Origin: Glycomyces algeriensis
Lineage (GTDB): Bacteria > Actinomycetota > Actinomycetes > Mycobacteriales > Micromonosporaceae
Assembly: GCF_027622855.1 (NCBI RefSeq)
Contig: NZ_JAPZVR010000010.1
Location: 4,005-65,249, forward strand
Direction of reading: 5' to 3'
DNA: 61,245 nucleotides
Each line of letters starts with the position of its first letter. The first letter of the stretch is position 1. The position numbers and the translations under genes are program-made. Below, in pieces: positions 17,860-26,307 of the stretch. The notes beneath the pieces are model-generated. The model did no database searches, was not told the origin of the DNA, and saw nothing but the letters and a program-made list of their open reading frames with translations.

Positions 17860-18915
17860 GTGACAGACGCCAGTCCAACGCGGAGCGAGCAGGCTCCCGA
17901 CGGCCCGGTTCCGGGCAGGTCCCTCAGTGCGTACACGACGCTGAGGATAGGAGGTCCGGCCCGGGATTTGATCGAGACGCGCCACTGGTCGGAGGCGGTC
18001 GAGGCGATTCGCGGGGCGGCCGGTCGGACGCTGGTGCTCGGGGGCGGCTCGAACGTCGTCATCGGCGACGCCGGGTTCGACGGGACGGTTGTGCTGCTGC
18101 GCGGCGAGGGCGTCGAGGAGGTCGGCGGCGGGCTGGTCCGGGTGCAGGCGGGGCATGTGTGGGACGAGTTCGCGGCGTGGACCGTGGCGAACGGGTGCTC
18201 CGGTGTCGAGTGCCTGAGCGGGATTCCCGGTTCGGCGGGTGCGACGCCGATTCAGAACGTGGGGGCGTACGGCCAGGAGGTCGCGCAGACGATCGCGGCG
18301 GTGAAGGTCTGGGACCGCGAGGTCGACGAGATCCGCGACTGGTCTCCGGCGGAGTGCGGGTTCGCGTACCGCCGCAGTGTCTTCAAGCATTCGGACCGGT
18401 ACCTGGTGCTGAGCGTCGACTTCCGGCTCGAGGCTTCGGGCGTGTCGCAGCCGGTCGCGTACGCGGAGTTGGCGAAGCGGCTGGGCGTGGACGTGGGTGA
18501 GCGGGTGCCGCTGGGCCTGGCGCGCGAGGCGGTGCTGGAGCTGCGGCGGGGCAAGGGCATGGTGCTGGACGAGGCCGACCACGACACGTGGAGCGCCGGT
18601 TCGTTCTTCACCAATCCGCTGATCGATGCGCATGCGTTCCATGAGGTGGCCGAGCGGGCCGGGGGCGAGCCCCCGCACTGGCCGGCGGGCGAGGGGACCG
18701 TGAAGGTCTCGGCCGCGTGGCTCATCGGTGCGGCGGGTTTCGCGAAGGGGTACGAGCGGGGGAACGTGGGTCTCTCGACGAAGCACACGCTGGCTCTGAC
18801 GAATCGTGGCGGCGCCACGGCGGGCGAGCTGCTCGCGCTCGCGGACGAGGTGGCGGACAAGGTGGAAGCGGACTTCGGTGTCCGCCTCCACCCCGAGCCG
18901 GTGATGGTCCTTTAG
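17860..18915 (+). CDS. murB: UDP-N-acetylmuramate dehydrogenase
   Basis: FAD enzyme that reduces UDP-GlcNAc-enolpyruvate to UDP-MurNAc in peptidoglycan precursor synthesis; 351 aa. FAD-binding segment GGGSNVVIGDAGFDG, then ECLSGIPGSAGATPIQNVGAYGQEV, catalytic Ser region SAGSFFTNP, and the type I C-terminal domain (TKHTLALTNRGGATAGEL). GTG start with no clear Shine-Dalgarno and a TAGGCT box 7 bases upstream, so a leaderless message is likely. Its stop overlaps the convergent transporter gene by 4 bases. Confidence 0.95.
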   Translation: MTDASPTRSEQAPDGPVPGRSLSAYTTLRIGGPARDLIETRHWSEAVEAIRGAAGRTLVLGGGSNVVIGDAGFDGTVVLLRGEGVEEVGGGLVRVQAGHVWDEFAAWTVANGCSGVECLSGIPGSAGATPIQNVGAYGQEVAQTIAAVKVWDREVDEIRDWSPAECGFAYRRSVFKHSDRYLVLSVDFRLEASGVSQPVAYAELAKRLGVDVGERVPLGLAREAVLELRRGKGMVLDEADHDTWSAGSFFTNPLIDAHAFHEVAERAGGEPPHWPAGEGTVKVSAAWLIGAAGFAKGYERGNVGLSTKHTLALTNRGGATAGELLALADEVADKVEADFGVRLHPEPVMVL

Positions 18916-21053
18916 TTCTCGCGCAGGCCGATGCGGTCGTGGAGTCGCCGCAGGGGTGCGGGCGCCCACCAGTTCCATCGGCCGGTGAGGCGCATGAGCG
19001 CGGGCAGGAGCACGCCGCGGATCACGGTGGCGTCCACGAGGACCGCGAGGGCCATGCCGAGGCCGAGCATCTGCAGGAACACGACGTCGCCGGTGGCGTA
19101 GACCGCGAAGGAGAACGCCAGGACCGCGGCGGCGGCGGTGACGAGCGGCGCTGACCGCTGCAGGCCGACTGCGATCGAGCCGGTCCGGTCCCCGGTGCGG
19201 TCGTGCTCTTCCTTGATGCGCGCGAGCATGAACACCTCGTAGTCCATGGAGAGTCCGTAGGCGATGCAGAACATGAGGATCGGGATGCTCGGCTCGAAGG
19301 AGCCCTGCGGGGTGAATCCGATGAGGACTGCGAGGTGCCCGTCCTGGAAGACCCAGACGAGGGCGCCGAACATGACCGCGAGTGAGAGTCCATTGAGGAC
19401 AGTGGCTTTGAGCGGGGCGATCACGCTGCCGGTCATGAGGAACAGGATCACGACGGTGATGAGGACGATGAGGCCGAGCACGAGCGGGAGCCGGTCGAGG
19501 AGGGCGTCGCGGAAGTCCGCCAGGTCCGCGGGGTAGCCGGACACGGACACCGCGAATCCGGCTTCGACGGCGCGGATGTCGCCGACGAGGGCGTACGGGT
19601 CGTCGCGCATCGCCTCGACCGCGGGCACCGCCGAAACCCAAGTGGCGCCGTCGAGGTGCGCGAAGCGGTCGGTGTCGCCGGGAGCGACTGCGGTGCCGTC
19701 GATGAACCGCCCGGCGCTCGAGTCGACCTGCGCGATGCCGTCCACTGTCGACAGTTCGGCCGCGTAGGCGGCGAGCGCATCAGTATCGGCCCCTTCGGCG
19801 AGGATCTGGAACGCGTCGGACTCCTCGGCGGCGAACCCGGCCGTGATCTGGTCGGTGACCACGCGGCTCGCGGCGTCCTCCGGGAGCGCCCGCTCGTCGG
19901 GGACCCCGAAGCGCACGCCCAGGATCGGCGACGCCAGCGTCAGCACCAGGACCAAAGCGGCTGTGCCCCAGAGGAACGGGCGGCGCATGACCGCCGACGC
20001 CGTCCGGAACCAGCGCCCGGTCTCGAGCGGCCGCACCGGGCGCGTCCGCGTCACCCGCCCGCCCCAGACCGCCAGGGCCGCAGGGAGGACGACGACCGCG
20101 CCGAGCAGCGCCGCGAGCGGCACGATGATCCCCGCGTACCCGAAGGACCGCAGGAACGGGAACGGCATGAGCAGCAGCACCGAGAGGCTCGCAGCCACAG
20201 TGACGGCGCTGAAGACAACGGTGCGCCCGGCGCTGGCCACCGTGCGGGCGACCGCCTCAGCGCGGTCGTGCAGCGCCGACTCCTCCCGGAACCGGTGCAC
20301 GATGAACAGGCAGTAGTCCACGGCCAGGCCCATGCTCATGACCAGGATGAGGTTCGCGGCGAACGTCGAGACCTCGGTCGCCGCCGCCACAGCGCGCATG
20401 GCGGCCAGGGAGAGTACGAGCGCGAAGACCCCGACCCCCAGGGTGAGCAGGGCCGCGACCGGGCGCCGGTAGAGCACGATGAGCAGCACCAGCATCCCCG
20501 GGAGGATGATCAGTTCGGCGAGCAGGAAGTCCTCGCGGGCGAGCTGCGCGGCCTCGCGGAACAGCTCGTCGGAGCCGCCGACGGCCACAGTGAGCGCGCC
20601 GTCGTCGCGGGCGAAGTCCGCCTTCAGCGCTGGCAGCAGCTCCTCCCGCACGAACGTGACGTCGCCGGGCAGGTACGCGGTGACGAGCGCCTGCGAGCCG
20701 TCTTCGGAGCGGAGCGCGGGCGAGCCCGAGTCCCAGTAGGAGTCGACCGCGGCGGTGCCCTCGGCGGCGGCCAGTTCGGCGGCGAGCACGGCGCCCGCCT
20801 CGGCGCTCGCGGCGGAGTCCACGTCGCCGTCGGCGGCCGTGACGAGCAGCAGGAAGTTGGCGCTGCCGATCCCGAAGCGCCGGTCGAGTTCGTCGCCGGT
20901 GACGATCGACTCGGAGCCGGGCGCCTCGAAGCGGGAGAGGACGAGCGCGTTCATGGTTCCGGAGCCGATGAAGGCGCTGGCGAGGAAGGCGAGGAGGGCG
21001 ACGAGCAGGAGGATGCGTCTGCGGCGCACGGTGAATCGACCAAGGCGGTGCAT
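18912..21053 (-). CDS. MMPL-family RND transporter
   Basis: 713-aa membrane protein of the MMPL/RND class. One N-terminal helix, a first ~140-residue extracellular loop, five helices, then a repeat of helix, loop and five helices: the two-fold 12-helix layout. MSMGLAVDYCLFIVHRFREE and YGLSMDYEVFMLARIKEEHDR are the two proton-relay helices with the conserved Asp-Tyr pairs. Likely exports lipids or drugs; substrate unknown. Ribosome site GGAGACC. Divergent from a TetR gene across two palindromic operators that overlap its promoter. Confidence 0.9.
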   Translation of the reverse strand: MHRLGRFTVRRRRILLLVALLAFLASAFIGSGTMNALVLSRFEAPGSESIVTGDELDRRFGIGSANFLLLVTAADGDVDSAASAEAGAVLAAELAAAEGTAAVDSYWDSGSPALRSEDGSQALVTAYLPGDVTFVREELLPALKADFARDDGALTVAVGGSDELFREAAQLAREDFLLAELIILPGMLVLLIVLYRRPVAALLTLGVGVFALVLSLAAMRAVAAATEVSTFAANLILVMSMGLAVDYCLFIVHRFREESALHDRAEAVARTVASAGRTVVFSAVTVAASLSVLLLMPFPFLRSFGYAGIIVPLAALLGAVVVLPAALAVWGGRVTRTRPVRPLETGRWFRTASAVMRRPFLWGTAALVLVLTLASPILGVRFGVPDERALPEDAASRVVTDQITAGFAAEESDAFQILAEGADTDALAAYAAELSTVDGIAQVDSSAGRFIDGTAVAPGDTDRFAHLDGATWVSAVPAVEAMRDDPYALVGDIRAVEAGFAVSVSGYPADLADFRDALLDRLPLVLGLIVLITVVILFLMTGSVIAPLKATVLNGLSLAVMFGALVWVFQDGHLAVLIGFTPQGSFEPSIPILMFCIAYGLSMDYEVFMLARIKEEHDRTGDRTGSIAVGLQRSAPLVTAAAAVLAFSFAVYATGDVVFLQMLGLGMALAVLVDATVIRGVLLPALMRLTGRWNWWAPAPLRRLHDRIGLREN

Positions 21054-21081
21054 GGGGTCTCCGTCTGGCTAGACTTGAAAA

Positions 21082-21124
21082 TGCGAGTGAGCGCTCGCAA
21101 ATAAAAATACGAGCGATCGCTCGC
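21082..21124. promoter_or_regulatory. Twin TetR operators
   Basis: Site 1 (21082-21099) is an imperfect 18-bp palindrome, TGCGAGTGAGCGCTCGCA; site 2 (21110-21123) is a perfect 14-bp palindrome, CGAGCGATCGCTCG. They share the half-site GCGAGYGA and their centres are 26 bp apart in the mmpL/tetR divergent promoter region. Confidence 0.75.
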
Positions 21125-21147
21125 AATTACAAGCCCGAGGGGGACGC

Positions 21148-21957
21148 GTGCCCGACGACACAGCCAAGCCCGAACGAAAACGCCAGGCCAGAGGCGAGAA
21201 GCGCATCGAAGAACTGCTCGACGCCGCCGCCGAGGTCTTCGCGGAGCGCGGCTACAAAGCGGCCGGCACCAACGAGATCGCCCGGCGCGCGGGCGCCTCC
21301 CCCGGCACGCTGTATCAGTTCTTCCAGAACAAGGAGGCCATCGCCGAAGCCCTCATGGCCCGGTATGTGGTGCGACTGCGCGCGGCCCACGGCGAGGCCT
21401 TCGACCCGGCCGTGGCCGAACTGCCGCTCGAGGAGATGCTCGACCGCATCATCGACCCGGTGGTCGCCTTCGACCGGGCCAACCCGGGGTTCTACGCGCT
21501 CCTCGCGGACCCCGCCCTGTCACCCGAGCTCGCGAGCGCGAAGAAGCCCGCCCAGAAGCTCATGTTCCAGCGCCTCGACCAGATCCTGGAACGGCGAGCC
21601 CCCGACCTCCCGGCCGAACAGCGCACCCGCACAGCAGAAGTCGCAGTCCACCTCTTCAGAGGCCTGCTCCCCCTCATCATGACCGCAACGGAAGCGGAAC
21701 TCCCGGTCCTCGTCGCCGAGACCAAAGAAGTCCTCTTCAGCTACCTGTCGCCCCGAATCGATCTGGAAGCGACGCCGCAGCACAACAGGCGCACGCTCAC
21801 CCCTGAAGAGGCCGCGCGCAAGGCTGCGCACATCGCTATGCGCAGCAACGTAACCACCGACGATGTGTTGACCGCGATCCACGAAGCTCGCGCAGAACAC
21901 GTGCGTGCGGTCGAGAACGTTCTGGACCGGGACCATCCCCGAGAAGACCGGCGCTAG
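21148..21957 (+). CDS. TetR-family repressor with C-terminal extension
   Basis: 269 aa. N-terminal HTH (about 18-66: RIEELLDAAAEVFAERGYKA ... AGASPGTLYQFFQNKEAI), then the ligand domain to about residue 205. The last ~60 residues (after LSPRIDLEATPQHNRR, containing TPEEAARKAAH and DDVLTAIHEARAEHVRAV) are extra compared with the usual ~200 aa and look helical. GTG start with ribosome site GAGGGGGAC. It probably represses the divergent MMPL transporter and itself. Confidence 0.88.
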   Translation: MPDDTAKPERKRQARGEKRIEELLDAAAEVFAERGYKAAGTNEIARRAGASPGTLYQFFQNKEAIAEALMARYVVRLRAAHGEAFDPAVAELPLEEMLDRIIDPVVAFDRANPGFYALLADPALSPELASAKKPAQKLMFQRLDQILERRAPDLPAEQRTRTAEVAVHLFRGLLPLIMTATEAELPVLVAETKEVLFSYLSPRIDLEATPQHNRRTLTPEEAARKAAHIAMRSNVTTDDVLTAIHEARAEHVRAVENVLDRDHPREDRR

Positions 21958-22018
21958 CGCGGACAGCGCCGAAACAACACGCCGAGCGCTCCTAAGGTTC
22001 GCGAGATTTAGCCAATCC

Positions 22019-22045
22019 GGATATACTCTGAATGGTATGGGATAT
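22019..22045 (+). promoter_or_regulatory. vapBC promoter and operator candidate
   Basis: TATACT at 22022-22027 is a good -10. It is enclosed by GATAT (22019-22023) and ATATC (22041-22045), an inverted pair that could be bound by the antitoxin. Confidence 0.45.
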
Positions 22046-22063
22046 CAAACTGCGGAGGCAGAC

Positions 22064-22303
22064 ATGACCAAGACACTCGTAGACGTTGACGACGAGCTGC
22101 TGGCCGACGTCATGGAGCAAACCGGCGCGCGGACCAAGAAGCAGGCGATCAACGAAGCGCTGGAATACTACCGGGAAGCTCAGCGCACCGGCCCGCAAAC
22201 CGCGTGGAACAATCTTCGCCGCATGGCGGCCGACGGCACACTCGACCTAGACGAGGTCGAGCGGCTTAGCAATCTTCACAAGCAGGGCCGCACTGACAAA
22301 TGA
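22064..22303 (+). CDS. vapB: VapB-type antitoxin
   Basis: 79 aa. The N-terminus MTKTLVDVDDELLADVMEQTGARTKKQA is the ribbon-helix-helix/VapB type 2 antitoxin pattern (AHH-like MRTTVxIDDELL with TKKQAINEAL); the C-terminal half is the toxin-neutralising tail. The ATG has a GGAGG ribosome site; an in-frame upstream ATG at 22037 has none. It overlaps the toxin gene by ATGA. Autorepression of the operon is expected for the family. Confidence 0.88.
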   Translation: MTKTLVDVDDELLADVMEQTGARTKKQAINEALEYYREAQRTGPQTAWNNLRRMAADGTLDLDEVERLSNLHKQGRTDK

Positions 22304-22728
22304 TCCTCAAATACCTCATCGACACGAGCGCACTCGTTCGTGTCATCCGAGGACAGGTCGATCCTGCCTGGCTTCACTATGCCGACCAGGCAAAGTTCGG
22401 AATCTGCGAGCCAGTGCTCTTCGAGTTCGTCCAAGGTTCCGGGAAGCGCGAGGCCAAGGCGATTGAGGCTCAACTGCTGTCGAGTCATCAATGGGTGCCG
22501 ATGTCGGATAAGGTCAGTTCCTACATGCGAGACCTGCGAAGGGACCTCACCGAGCGCAGCATGCACACCATGTTCAGCCTCGCCGACTACCTCATCGCAG
22601 CGACCGCAATCCAGGAAGGGTTCGTTGTCCTGCATGAGGATGCGGATTTCTCAGCGGCTGCCCGTCACCATCCGATGCTCAGCGAGCAGCGCATCAGCAC
22701 GACAATTCCTGAAGACCTGCCGCTCTAG
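22300..22728 (+). CDS. vapC: VapC-type PIN-domain toxin ribonuclease
   Basis: 142-aa PIN-domain endoribonuclease, toxin of the pair. The acidic site is visible as Asp8 (LIDTSAL), Glu37 or Glu42 (CEPVLFEF), Asp96 ([11 protein letters not shown]) and Asp114/Asp116 (LHEDADF). VapC toxins cut tRNAs or rRNA in a Mg-dependent way. Its stop codon overlaps that of hemB by 4 bases. Base composition is slightly less GC-rich than the neighbours, consistent with a mobile module. Confidence 0.88.
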   Translation: MILKYLIDTSALVRVIRGQVDPAWLHYADQAKFGICEPVLFEFVQGSGKREAKAIEAQLLSSHQWVPMSDKVSSYMRDLRRDLTERSMHTMFSLADYLIAATAIQEGFVVLHEDADFSAAARHHPMLSEQRISTTIPEDLPL

Positions 22729-23711
22729 CGGAGGAGCGCCGCCGCTTCCATCGCCGCGTAGGTCGCGATGACGCCCGCGCCCGCGCGCTTGATGCTCGTC
22801 AGGGACTCCAGGATCGCCGCGTCGCGGTCGATCCAGCCGCGCTCGGCCGCCGCCACGATCTGGGCGTACTCGCCGCTGATGTGGTACGCCGCAACGGGAA
22901 CGGGGCTCCGCTCGGCCGCGGCCTTCACGATGTCCAGGTACGGCAGGGCCGGCTTGACCATGACGATGTCCGCGCCCTGCTGAATGTCCAGGTCGATCTC
23001 GTGCAGCGCCTCGGTCACGTTCGCGTTGTCCTGCTGGTACGTGCGGCGGTCGCCCTGCAGCTGCGACTCCACCGCGTCCCGGAACGGGCCGTAGAACGCG
23101 CTCGCGTACTTCGCCGCGTAGGCCAGGAGACCGGTGTCGGTGTGGCCCGCTTCGTCAAGGGCCGCACGGACATAGCCGATCTGGCCGTCCATCATCCCCG
23201 AAGCGCCGAGCAGGTCCGCGCCCGCTTCGGCCAGGGCCACGCCCATCTCGGCGTAGCGCACCAGCGAAGCGTCGTTGTCCACAGTGCCGTCCGGGCGGAG
23301 CACGCCGCAGTGGCCGTGGTCGGTGAACTCGTCCAGGCACAGGTCAGGGATGACCACGAGGTCGTCGCCGACCTCCTCGCGGATCGCCCGCGTCGTCACG
23401 TTCAGGATGCCGTTCGGATCGGTTGCGGCCGAACCGATCGCGTCGCGCACCGCCGGGATGCCGAAGGGCATGAGCCCGCCGAGCCCGGCCCGCGCGGCCT
23501 CGACCGCGAGCTTGCGGACCGATTCGACCGAATGCTGGTGCACACCTGGCATCGACGCGATCTCGACGGGCTCGTGGAGGCCCTCCTTGACGAACACCGG
23601 CAGCACCAGGTCCGACGGATGCACGCGCGTCTCGGCCACGAGACGGCGAAGGGCCGCAGTGCGCCGCAGCCTCCGAGGGCGGATGACCGGGAACTCGGGA
23701 CTGTTCGGCAC
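22725..23711 (-). CDS. hemB: Porphobilinogen synthase (delta-aminolevulinate dehydratase)
   Basis: Condenses two 5-aminolevulinate molecules to porphobilinogen; 328 aa. Schiff-base lysines are in [10 protein letters not shown] and [12 protein letters not shown]. The metal-site loop reads [12 protein letters not shown]: Cys-Asp-Cys, so one of the three zinc cysteines of the zinc-type enzyme is Asp. I place the start at GTG 23711, 9 bases from AGAGGAA; the GTG three codons upstream (23720) would touch the ribosome site. Last gene of the hemACDB operon. Confidence 0.95.
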   Translation of the reverse strand: MPNSPEFPVIRPRRLRRTAALRRLVAETRVHPSDLVLPVFVKEGLHEPVEIASMPGVHQHSVESVRKLAVEAARAGLGGLMPFGIPAVRDAIGSAATDPNGILNVTTRAIREEVGDDLVVIPDLCLDEFTDHGHCGVLRPDGTVDNDASLVRYAEMGVALAEAGADLLGASGMMDGQIGYVRAALDEAGHTDTGLLAYAAKYASAFYGPFRDAVESQLQGDRRTYQQDNANVTEALHEIDLDIQQGADIVMVKPALPYLDIVKAAAERSPVPVAAYHISGEYAQIVAAAERGWIDRDAAILESLTSIKRAGAGVIATYAAMEAAALLR

Positions 23712-23735
23712 TGCGACCACTTCCTCTACACGTTG

Positions 23736-25316
23736 CTAACGGAACCTCAGGGCCGTCGGCCCCTGGATCTTCTGGCCCCGACGGGTCTTGATCGGGCCCT
23801 CGGCCAGGCGCTGCTTCAGCTCCATGGCGTACTCCGCCAAGGCCTCGATGAGGTCCGGCACGGAGGCGTTCTCAGGCTTGGCGTCCACACGCAGACCGAA
23901 CTCGGTCGCCGTGTCCGCGGTCGCCGGGCCGATGCACGCCACGACCGTGCGCTGGTGCGGCTTGCCCGCGATGCCCACGAGGTTGCGCACCGTCGACGAC
24001 GAGGTGAAGAGCACCGCGTCGAACCCGCCGGACTTGATGGCGTCCCGGATGTCCGCGGCCGGCGGCGAAGCGCGCACCGTGCGATACGCGGTCACGTCGT
24101 CGACCTCCCAGCCGCGCTCGGACAGGCCCGAGACCAGGGTCTCGGTCGCGATGTCGGCGCGCGGCAACAGGACCCGGCCGACCATGTCGAGGATCGGGTC
24201 GTGCGGCGGGAAGACCTCGAGGAGGCCCTCCGAGGACTGCTGCCCGGTCGGGATCAGCTCGGGCTCGATGCCGAACTCGCGCACGGCGTTCGCGGTCGCC
24301 TCGCCGATGCAGGCGATGCGCAGCCCGCCGAACGCGCGCGCGTCCAGGCCGTGCTCCTTGAACTTCTCCCAGATGGCCTTCACCGAGTTCTGGCTGGTGA
24401 ACACGATCCACGCGTACCGGCCGTCGACCAGGCCCTTGATGGCCCGCTCCATCTGGGCGGGCGTGCGGGGCGGCTCGACCGCGATCGTCGGCACCTCGCA
24501 CGGGATCGCACCGTAGGCGCGCAGGCGCTCCGACATGATGCCGGCCTGCTCCTTGGTGCGCGGGATGAGGACCTTCCAGCCGTACAGCGGGCGCCCCTCC
24601 CACCACGCGAGCTCGTGCCGGTCGTCGACGCCGGGACCGATGGTGAGCACGACCTGCCCGGCGTAGCCGAGCGCCGCCTCCACAAAGGTGTCCACAGAGG
24701 ACGTGGTGGTGTACTCGGTCTCGCCCGTCGCGTCACCCGTCACGGCCACGGCCGTCTCACCCGAAACCCCGCCCGCGAGCAGGATGTCCCGCAGGCTCGA
24801 CAGGTCCGAGACGTCCGCGGTCACAGTGAGGCTGCCGCGCTTGATCGCGTCCGCGATCATGAGCGGCTCGATGGAGGCGATGTCGTCGATGTCGATGACC
24901 GTGCGGATCTCCCCCGGAGGCATGCCCGCGTACACCGCGACGGCCTGCGCGTGGCTCATGCCCGGGATGACCTCGAAGCGGGCCTGCTCGGCGCTGGCGG
25001 CCTTGATCTCGGCCTTCGCGAGCCGGTTCGGGTACGCGTCGCCGACGATGAGGCGGGCGATGTTCTCGCCTTCACGCGCCGCGGCGGCCATGAGCTTGCC
25101 CTGGTCGCTCGGGGAGGACTCGATGAGCTTGATCCGCGAGTCGTCGCCGTTGAGCTCCTTGGCGGTCTCGATGAGCGACTGCGGGAGCGACCGGTCGTAG
25201 TAGACCCGGTCGGCCTCGCGAATCGCGTCGAGGGCGCGCTTGGTCAGCAGTCCCGGGTCGCCTGGGCCGGTCCCGACGAAACGCACGCGGCCCACCGGCT
25301 TACGGGCACTGGTCAT
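23736..25316 (-). CDS. hemD: Uroporphyrinogen-III synthase fused to a CobA-like methyltransferase domain
   Basis: 526 aa, two domains. N-terminal ~1-245: tetrapyrrole methylase (SUMT/CobA) fold with VGTGPGDPGLLTKRALDAIREADRVYYD, but later motifs are diverged, so methylation activity is uncertain. C-terminal ~250-510: HemD, which closes and inverts the linear tetrapyrrole (WEGRPLYGWKVLIPRTKEQAG, FTSQNSVKAIWEKF, FTSSSTVRNLVG). This fusion is typical of actinobacteria. Ribosome site GGAGAG; 10-base gap after hemC. Confidence 0.93.
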   Translation of the reverse strand: MTSARKPVGRVRFVGTGPGDPGLLTKRALDAIREADRVYYDRSLPQSLIETAKELNGDDSRIKLIESSPSDQGKLMAAAAREGENIARLIVGDAYPNRLAKAEIKAASAEQARFEVIPGMSHAQAVAVYAGMPPGEIRTVIDIDDIASIEPLMIADAIKRGSLTVTADVSDLSSLRDILLAGGVSGETAVAVTGDATGETEYTTTSSVDTFVEAALGYAGQVVLTIGPGVDDRHELAWWEGRPLYGWKVLIPRTKEQAGIMSERLRAYGAIPCEVPTIAVEPPRTPAQMERAIKGLVDGRYAWIVFTSQNSVKAIWEKFKEHGLDARAFGGLRIACIGEATANAVREFGIEPELIPTGQQSSEGLLEVFPPHDPILDMVGRVLLPRADIATETLVSGLSERGWEVDDVTAYRTVRASPPAADIRDAIKSGGFDAVLFTSSSTVRNLVGIAGKPHQRTVVACIGPATADTATEFGLRVDAKPENASVPDLIEALAEYAMELKQRLAEGPIKTRRGQKIQGPTALRFR

Positions 25317-25326
25317 GTTCTCTCCA

Positions 25327-26292
25327 TCAACAGTCGTCTAGAGCTGGGTCTAACTTCAATAGTTGCTCGGCACCGGCCTCGAGGAGGTCCTCGGCCAGCG
25401 CTCGCCCCACGGCGGCGGCGCGGGCGGCCATATCGGCGGCGCCCGCATCGCCTGTGTCAGGGAGAGCGGCGGTGGTCGAGAGCCGCTCGATGACGGAACC
25501 GTCCTCGGCACCGACGGCCCCCCGCAGATACAGGTCGACCTCGTCTGGCGAAGCGCCTTCGGCGACATCGGCGAGTGCGGCGACGGGAGCGCTGCATCCG
25601 GCTTCGAGTCGTTGCAGAAGGGCGCGTTCGGCGGCGACGGCGGCCTGTGCGTACCGGTCGTTGAGCTTACTTGAGATCCGCGCAGATGTCATGTCGGCTT
25701 TGCGGCATTCGACCGCCAATGCCCCTTGTGCTGGGGCGGGAAGCATCACTAGCGGGTCCAGGTATTCCGTGATCTCCGCCTGCCTGCCGATGCGCTTGAT
25801 GCCGGCGGCCGCGAGGATCACCCCATCGAGGTCGTCGCCGACGCGGCCGATGCGGGTGTCGATGTTGCCGCGGATCGGCACGCACTCGAAGCCGCGCCCC
25901 AAGGCGTTCAGCTGCGCGATGCGCCGGGGCGAACCGGTCCCGATCCGCGCGCCCGGCCCCAGGTCGGAGAGGGTGCGGCCGTCCGAGGCGATGAGCACGT
26001 CGCGCGGATCGGCGCGCGGGGGCACCGCGATGACGAGGTGCTCGGGCTGGGCCGTGGGCAGGTCCTTGTACGAGTGGACGGCGATGTCGATCTCCTCGCG
26101 CTCCAGCGCGTCGCGCAGCTGGTTCACGAAGACCCCGACGCCCAACTGGGCGACGGGCACCGTGGTGCCGTCTCCTGTGGTCTTGATCTCGACGAGTTCG
26201 ACCTGCTCCCCCGTGAGGCGCGCGATCTCGTCCGCGATCATGCCGCTCTGCGCGAGCGCGAGCTTCGATCCCCTGGTCCCGACTCGGATCAC
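25327..26292 (-). CDS. hemC: Hydroxymethylbilane synthase (porphobilinogen deaminase)
   Basis: Polymerises four porphobilinogens to hydroxymethylbilane; 321 aa. RVGTRGSKLALAQS, the catalytic-loop DLPT segment (HSYKDLPTAQ), GSPRRIAQL and the dipyrromethane-anchoring Cys in LEAGCSAPVAAL are all present. GTG start with ribosome site AAGGGAA. Lies 15 bases after hemA in the same operon. Confidence 0.96.
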   Translation of the reverse strand: MIRVGTRGSKLALAQSGMIADEIARLTGEQVELVEIKTTGDGTTVPVAQLGVGVFVNQLRDALEREEIDIAVHSYKDLPTAQPEHLVIAVPPRADPRDVLIASDGRTLSDLGPGARIGTGSPRRIAQLNALGRGFECVPIRGNIDTRIGRVGDDLDGVILAAAGIKRIGRQAEITEYLDPLVMLPAPAQGALAVECRKADMTSARISSKLNDRYAQAAVAAERALLQRLEAGCSAPVAALADVAEGASPDEVDLYLRGAVGAEDGSVIERLSTTAALPDTGDAGAADMAARAAAVGRALAEDLLEAGAEQLLKLDPALDDC

Positions 26293-26307
26293 AGGTGGTT
26301 TCCCTTC

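Noticed and set aside
18912..21104. Plus-strand ORFs antisense to the MMPL transporter
   Set aside because: They are shadows of codon bias (Arg/Gly/Glu-rich); the minus frame has clear membrane helices and motifs.
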